Assembly (NCBI RefSeq): GCF_023065955.2
Contig: NW_026622808.1
Location: 70,947,975-71,011,974 of the forward strand
Source of the DNA: Ursus arctos
Lineage: Eukaryota > Chordata > Mammalia > Carnivora > Ursidae
Length of the DNA: 64,000 bases
Reading direction: 5' to 3'
Under the pieces are notes generated by a model. The model was not told the origin of the DNA, did not search any database, and saw only the letters and a program-made list of their open reading frames with translations. This document shows, piece after piece, positions 58,270 to 64,000 of this stretch. The position numbers were made by a program, and so were the translations under genes. Each line of letters starts with the position of its first letter. Position 1 is the first letter of the stretch.

Positions 58270-58680
58270 GGGGGGCAGTCAGATCCCCGGCTAAATTTAC
58301 TCACTATCCCAGATTCCCTTTTAGCCAGAGGTAGCCCTGTGACTCAGCTGTGTTGGTGAGAGTCCCTGAAGAGGGTGTCTCCTACAGAAAACAAAACTTG
58401 ACTCAGAAAAGACTTTTTCTGAGGCCTTCCCTCTTCCTGACTGGAAAACAAATGAGATGTCTGGAGGCACAGTAGCCATCCTAAGGCCACGAGGAGAGCT
58501 GCACTGAGAATGGTGGCTCAAAAGGCAAGGAGGACAATGGATCTCTCCTTATGCACTGAGCTACCAGACCCGCCTGAGCTGTCTGCCCCAAGACTTCTTA
58601 TTCACGAAATAAACACACCCCACGGTTTAAGCCATTGCCGACCGGGCTTCTGTTGCAGCCCAGGCTGCTCCTGATTGGTG
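58270..58680 (+). repeat. Ancient LTR-like repeat, unnamed
   Basis: CTATCCCAGATTCCCTTTTA, GCCAGAGGTAGCCCTGTGAC, CACAGTAGCCATCCTAAGGC, CACGAAATAAACACACCCCA and GTTTAAGCCATTGCCGACCG, then GGCTTCTGTTGCAGCCC. Same general type as 54000-54385, including the polyadenylation-like ATAAAC and GTTTAAGCC near the end. Confidence 0.55.
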
Positions 58681-61030
58681 CACATGCCGCTCTGTCCAAG
58701 AGCGCTCATCTTGTAGCCCAGACACATGAGAGGGGGACCTCGCTCGGCCACTGAAAAAATGTCTGAGACTTTCCTCCTGTCCCGCTTGTTGATGTTTCTC
58801 AGCCAAATAATCCCTTTTCAACTCTTTACCTTGCCAGTAGCCAGCAGTGGTGTCTACCCAAGGGGGAAAACACGGTCTGCTTAATTGATACATCTAAAAC
58901 ATTTTTTCAGAAAAAGGAAAAGGCAGAATGGTAGCTCCCCCAAAGACTATGTGAGTAAACCACATAAATAGACTTAAAACAACCCATGACCCTCCCCTCT
59001 CCACAGCCCTGCTGGCATCCTAGAGTCATGCATGGAAGTGGGCAGACAGCAGCCCAACTGCACTCAACCGGTACAGAAAAAGAAAACAGACTGCTGCCAA
59101 GATCAATTAGGGCTGCAGGGCCAGCCCCACTCGATCCGCAGGCACGAAGCGAGTGGCAGGGGTGGCGGGCGCTGCTTCCAGAAGAGGAATGGGATGGGGA
59201 CAGGGCAGGAACAAACAGCAGGCGCCGCTACTGACCACCACTGTCCCTGACGGCCTGCGTCCTCTCAGAGGTCAGGACGGCCAGCACACACTATCCGACT
59301 CCAGCCCCAGTGCTCAAGTCAGGTTTCCCTACAATCTGAGGCTTACCCATGGTGCACAAGACCTGCTCAAAACACAAAAGTCCTCAACTCTCAGCCAGGC
59401 CCTGGGCTTCTCACAAGACACAAAGCAGTAGGACAGTGCGGTGCCACCTGCTGCTGTGATGCCTGTCAGATGGCTCAGGTCACCACCACCCCCCGACCCT
59501 GCTGCTGGGTTTTTCCAAGGAAGTCTGCGGCTCAGACCCCTTGGGACCCATCAGGCACCCAGAGGCCAAGGAGCCTGGCTGAGGTCGGCAGCAGAGTCCC
59601 TCAAGAGGCTTAAGAGAAAAAGCTTCTTTCACAATTCTCTCCAGATCCTGGTCCCAGCTGTCAGCCTCTTTAGCTCATCCCTGGTGCTAAGAGACATTCT
59701 CGTAGACATGCGATCTGCTAATTAGAAGCAATGACACCAGGAATGGAATGGCAATCAGCCATTTGCCTAACAAAGTTAGCAGCTAATGAGGATTTCCAGC
59801 CTCTGTCAGCACACAGCAGAGGTCACCTGAGCAATGCACCGGAGCCAGGAAGGGGAAACTGAAGGCATCTGCAGATCCAGGAGGCAGTGAAGGAGAGGAA
59901 GCTGCACAAAATCCTAATCATCCCAGGCTGTGAAACCCACTTGGAATTCCATCTTCTTAAATAAGAGGCTAAATGCACGTCTTTCACTATCTCAAAGTGC
60001 TGGGACCTCCCTTCCCACAGGAGGGCCGTTCTGGAACAGATTCTGAAATCCCTGCATTTTACTCTGAGAAGTGTACAGAACGGCTTCCTTTAAAGAGCAG
60101 GAGTCCATCTTCCACCTTCTACTAAGACGCAAACAGCTAGAGGCTGCTATTTACCATCTCCTTGCTCAGCTGCCACTGCCCTGGTGACCTAGTCCAGACA
60201 AGCCCCCGGTCCCTCTGGCCCTTCTCAATCCCACCTCACCACAGGTGCCCTCACCCTAGTCCTCCAGCTCCCCACTGCCAGGGTAACCCCTGTCTTCCTG
60301 GTGCTTCCAAATGTGTAAAACAGCTGAGGGAAAAACAGGACTCTTCCAGCCCAAGGACACCATCACAATGCATCTAACGAGGTGGACAGGAAACAGGAGC
60401 CTACCAAGCTTCCCAGGGGCAATGCCAAGAGCTCAACCCTCAGGTCTATGAGGCTCTCTCAGGGGGCATGTCCCAGGGACCTGAGAAGCAACGGGACCGG
60501 AGTAGCCCTCCCGTGCACAGGCCGGCGAGGGAGTCTAAATGCCTTGAGAAGGTTTCTTTCTGTTCCTGCCATATGCCTCAAATATCATGCTGCTGCCACA
60601 AGGAACTAGGGGTCCGAGCTCTCTCACACAGTGCACATTACTGACAGGAGTCTGCTGGGTGCCACTTGACATCACTCACGTCCTAAAGCTGGCACTGCCT
60701 GCTCTGGCAACAATTTCCTACCACCCGTCCCCCCAACGCCAAGCCCAGCTCGCCTTGACCCTTCCCAGGGCACGGTACCAGTAGAGAGCGCTTTCCTAGC
60801 TATCCTCAGCAAAGAGCTCCTGCTTTCCTTTGAGGCCAACAGGTCTGACAAAGGCACCACGTAGGCAATGACCTGCATTGGGGACAGAGGCCTGGTGCGC
60901 ATTTCAAATAGCACAGCCTCTGCCCTCGAGTACTGTGGGGAGCCACATCACCAGTAGGAATACTGCACATCCCTCGGGGGCACAAACAGCAAAAGGGGCA
61001 GAACCACGGTGGGGTCCCTGGCTCCCAACA
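58681..61030. other. Unassigned, possible conserved block
   Basis: No named repeat or proven exon over about 2.3 kb. 59690-59840 holds CTAATTAG and GCAGCTAATGAGG and reads like a candidate enhancer. 59100-59270 has several CpGs. Frames of up to 94 codons are unremarkable. Confidence 0.4.
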
Positions 61031-61034
61031 TCAG

Positions 61035-61205
61035 TCCAGGAGCCAGCTTTGGATCTACTGTACCAGCATCAGGTGGGGCTGTTCAAAATACAGATTCCAG
61101 GGTCACAGAGACAAAGAGTCTAATCCAGCCATTTCTGGCCTAAGATCCAATTATGCGTGTCTTCGCCAAGTTCCCAGGTGATCCTGACACACAGCAGGTG
61201 GGGAA
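61035..61205 (+). repeat. MER5-like hAT fragment
   Basis: CCAGCATCAGGTGGGGCTGT, TCAAAATACAGATTCCAGGG, AGAGTCTAATCCAGCCATTT and AGTTCCCAGGTGATCCTGAC follow the MER5 consensus order, degraded. Ends not resolved. Confidence 0.55.
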
Positions 61206-62740
61206 GTCAGGCAGAGAGATGGACTAAGAGCAAAATACTACAGGTAAACAGCTGCCAGGGACGAGGCTGAGCGGGCAGGCCCTCGATACCTATACCACAC
61301 AGTTGGAAAGCCCCAAGGCATCTGCCCACAAACAAGGTGTTTCCACCATAGCCTGTCTCTCCAGAAGACTGGTCAGAAGCCTGAAGGACTGATTTGTTCT
61401 AGGAATCAGTTCACATCACCCCTTGTCAAGAGTCCATGGATGGAAGTGGGAAAGAGGGGAAGGAGTTGTAACTTGCCCAGCAACGCACAACCCTGTCCAC
61501 CCCCATTTCTACCCCAGGAAGGAAACAGCACAGAGGAGTGAAGGAATCTCAACTTCACTAGCCCAGAACAATGTGCCCAACTCCTGGAGCTCCTGGGTGC
61601 CAGGCATTTCATGCCAATGGCTCCATAGGTCAATCCTTACAAACACCCACAAGCATCGTGATCTAGTCCTGATGCACTGGGGGCCATCCCTGGACTTGGG
61701 TGCCAGGCTCTTAGTCCCTGACTGGTTTTTATGCCCTTCCCCACCCCCAGTTTGTTTAAAATATATGAGAAATAAAGCCAAAGTTCCTTTTTTGGTGTAT
61801 AATCAGCTAAGAATATGGTTGAACCAGTTTTCATACAAGCCTATCTGTGGTTTTCTTATCTCTAAAAATTATCCTACCGTATGGCCACAAGGCCAGATAA
61901 TTTTAACTTTGACCTTAATAAGGAAAGCAGGAACCCAGGCAGCCTCAGTACCCCTTCCAATTATTCCAATTCACTAAGAAACTGAGTGCACCCACCCTTG
62001 CTCTTTGAGTAAATGTGGCTGCAAATGGGGCATGGTGGCAGTCAGCTGTGTAGAATGTCCTCTGTACCTTGTGGAGAGCCCCCCCGCCCTGTGGAAGGAC
62101 TGGCCCCATACAACAATAGCCATATGGGCCCAGGCATTCAGAAAGGGAGCAAAATCAGTCATCTGACTTTGCCCTTCTCATTTTCCCTGGGGTGTAAAGT
62201 GTGCTTTAAAGTGATGATGACCAAAGGGAAGCATGAAATAAATGTGGCATCGGTTAGGAGCCTCTTCCTCCTGACCTATATTGTTTGGAAGTCCAGGACA
62301 GGGCAGGAGAAGTGACTGAGATACCCTCCATGGACCCCTGAGGCACAGGATGGGGCCAGTGGACATGTGAAAGCCCAGGAGAAGATCGAGAGAAGCCGTG
62401 GTACTCCAGGCCCTACACCAAGCCCCATCCAGGAGCTGCCTGCAGCTGGAGAAGGTGCAAGGAAGCACCCCCAGGACAAGATAAGCAGGGCCTCCCACAA
62501 GTCTGATGGGAAAGCAGGACAGCACAGACAAACCCTGCAGAGCTCAGATCCCAAGTCCTGCTGAACAGAAGGTTTGGGTCTGACCCTCACAGAGTCTGAA
62601 GCCGAAGCACCAACAGAGCCCACACCCTACTCAAGTACAGACTAGATGTACCCAGCCTCCCACACTCATGGCCTGTCAAAAGAAGAAGATGGCCGCTTCT
62701 GGGCATGAGCACTATTTTCCTCAGCCTCTAACGTCCTTCC
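61206..62740. other. Unassigned, no gene seen
   Basis: The longest frames (184 codons at 61423-61977, + strand; 117 and 115 on the minus strand near 62178-62623) show no recognisable domain and compete with each other. No named repeat; a faint MIR-like motif at 61600-61660. Confidence 0.4.
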
Positions 62741-62744
62741 ACAC

Positions 62745-63000
62745 ATGATGTCCAGTATCAATAAAAAATTACAAGGCACATGAAGCTGTAGGAAAATGGG
62801 ACCCATTATGGAAAGAGGAAATAATCAACTGAACCAAACTCAGAGATGACCCAGATGTCGGAATTATCAGAGACTTGAGATAATTATGATAAACAGGTTT
62901 AGAGGAGCCACAGGAAAAGGTGGACAACACATGTAAATGATGGGGCATTTCAGCAGAGAAATGGAAACTCTAAAAAATGCCAAATGTAAAAAAGAATCAG
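62745..63000 (+). repeat. L1M 5'-region fragment
   Basis: ATCAATAAAAAATTACAAGG, CACATGAAGCTGTAGGAAAA, ACTCAGAGATGACCCAGATG and TCGGAATTATCAGAGACTTG, then AGCCACAGGAAAAGGTGG follow the 5' non-ORF2 region of old L1M elements, as in copies A and C. Fragment only. Confidence 0.7.
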
Positions 63001-63225
63001 GAGTTAAAGCTCATGACTCTTCCCAAGCTGTCCACTGGGCTGTCCCCAGAAAAGTCCTCATTTGACTCATCAGAAGACTGAGGCGGTCAGGTACCGCGGT
63101 GCCATGAAACTTCTCACAGGAGTAAAAAGCACTGAGGAGCCAGGGTCCCCGTCAGCACCACTGCCCCCTGCTGCCTGAGGCATCTGGTGACTCACACAGA
63201 CTCAAACAATGTCTGGAGCTGGACT
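63001..63225. other. Unassigned
   Basis: About 225 bp without recognisable content. Confidence 0.45.
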
Positions 63226-63233
63226 GTCTAGTC

Positions 63234-63438
63234 CAGAGGTCAGCAAACCACAGCTCACCTGTCAAATCCAACCTACAGCCACTTTTGGTATGGCCTCAGA
63301 GGAAGAATGTGTTTTTACATTTTTTAGAGCTGTAAAAACAACAACAACAAAGAATGTGTGACAGAGACCACATGTGGCCCTGCAAAGTCTAAAATATTTA
63401 CTATCTGGCTCTTTATAGAGAAAGTTTGTCAATCCCTG
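63234..63438 (+). mobile_element. hAT-Charlie non-autonomous element (MER30-like)
   Basis: It begins CAGAGGTCAGCAAACCACAG and ends AGAAAGTTTGTCAATCCCTG, an inverted-repeat pair (CAG...GCAAAC / GTTTG...CTG). Inside are GTGTGACAGAGACCACATGT, GGCCCTGCAAAGTCTAAAAT and ATTTACTATCTGGCTCTTTA. An 8-bp duplication GTCTAGTC (63226-63233) and ATCTAATC (63439-63446), 6 of 8 matching with two transitions, is as expected for hAT. A (AAC)n stretch has replaced part of the middle. Same family as 8613-8803. Confidence 0.85.
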
Positions 63439-63446
63439 ATCTAATC

Positions 63447-63977
63447 TAGAAAAGGAAAGAAAAAATCAAGATTTAGGGAAGCAAAGAAAGGGGCTATAGA
63501 TGGCAGACTCTGGTTTTTTTCAGATTATGGCTTTTACCAGCCATCTAGGTGCTGATAAAGCCATCTCCAAAGGAATTCAAGATCTCTGTAGCTCAAATTG
63601 GAGGAGGCATAAGGACAAGGCCACCAGAGTCCCCAGGCCTCTAATGGTCTAAAACAAACAGCCATGCCAAACAGCTACCCCCAGGTGTCAGGCCTCCTCA
63701 GCTGCGTGTCAAGTAGAGAACTTGCTGACCCCCAGCCTGAGCCACCAGGCCAACCCTCTGCCTTCTTCCATGCAAGTTAAACCTCAAGTGTGTAGATGTT
63801 ATCATAGTGAAAGGCTGTTTTGTTTCATTTTGCTCTGTTTTATTATTTGAAAAGGTCAGACCCGTGAATTGCTATCCAGAGAAGGCTGACATCAGTACGC
63901 GCTTCCACCTATTCGCAACGGGGCACGGTAAGCAGGCCTCCAAGAGCCGAACAAGGACTGCTATACAGAAGTCTCTG
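63447..63977. other. Unassigned, no gene seen
   Basis: No recognisable repeat or exon. A 61-codon frame at 63807-63992 runs into the next SINE and is not a gene. Confidence 0.4.
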
Positions 63978-64000
63978 GGGGCGACTGGGTAGCTCAGTCT
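63978..64000 (+). mobile_element. Can-SINE head, cut by window end
   Basis: GGGCGACTGGGTAGCTCAGT matches the first 20 or so bases of a Can-SINE head with a few substitutions. The rest is outside the window. Confidence 0.75.

Noticed and set aside
61423..61977. 184-codon + strand open frame
   Set aside because: No domain or codon signature, and overlapped by minus-strand frames of 90 codons or fewer; expected by chance in GC-moderate DNA.
1..64000. CRISPR arrays, operons, phage or plasmid features
   Set aside because: No regularly spaced direct repeats, ribosome binding sites or bacterial gene density. Every repeat class seen is of mammalian nuclear type.

Overview
The window reads as nuclear DNA of a caniform carnivore, most likely a bear, giant panda or other arctoid. 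The evidence is a set of tRNA-Lys-derived Can-SINEs (SINEC) with the usual GCGCCTGGGTGG head, CT-rich middle and AATAAA-rich tail. Several (7123-7316, 19818-20007, 38819-39013) carry the version I associate from memory with panda and bears; a pinniped is not excluded. L1, L2, MIR, MaLR LTRs, Tigger and hAT fossils are all of placental-mammal type. I found no convincing protein-coding exon, intact RNA gene, prokaryotic signature or CRISPR array. The stretch is intergenic or deep-intronic.

Layout. 1-6.9 kb is mostly unassigned sequence with one Can-SINE and one MIR. 7-12.4 kb holds an L1 3' UTR remnant with two Can-SINEs, a MaLR LTR carrying both a tRNA-Ile 5'-half retropseudogene and a hAT element, a long unclassified ancient repeat, an L2 split by an MLT1 LTR, and L1 debris. 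12.4-16.3 kb is mostly unassigned, with a truncated U6-like fragment and a MIR. 16.5-26.9 kb is one old L1 broken up by a Tigger MITE, a younger 5'-truncated L1 with two Can-SINEs, two MaLR LTRs, a nearly complete Tigger1 with a dead transposase, and MER20. 27-36 kb is mixed: an antisense MaLR LTR, L1 3' pieces and a MIR split by an unclassified insert. 36.5-44.1 kb is a second old L1 with a SINE-in-SINE nest, another Can-SINE, an antisense L1 3' end, an MLT1 LTR and a GGAA/GAAA microsatellite. 44.7-64 kb is more GC-rich, carries mainly ancient MIR, L2, MER5, LTR-like and hAT fossils, and I saw no Can-SINE there until one starts at the right edge.

How the parts relate. There is no pathway or operon. 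What can be read is a history of insertions: host repeats resume on the far side of inserts, and target-site duplications (TSDs) often survive. The best leads are the tRNA half with 13-bp TSDs, the ordered stack at 19.0-20.1 kb, the Tigger1 with TA duplications, a long stretch without young SINEs, and a few homeobox-motif-rich blocks that may be conserved enhancers. I did not find a previously undescribed biological system. Repeat family names are recalled from memory of consensus sequences and should be confirmed with a repeat library; boundaries given as about are good to roughly 10-30 bp.
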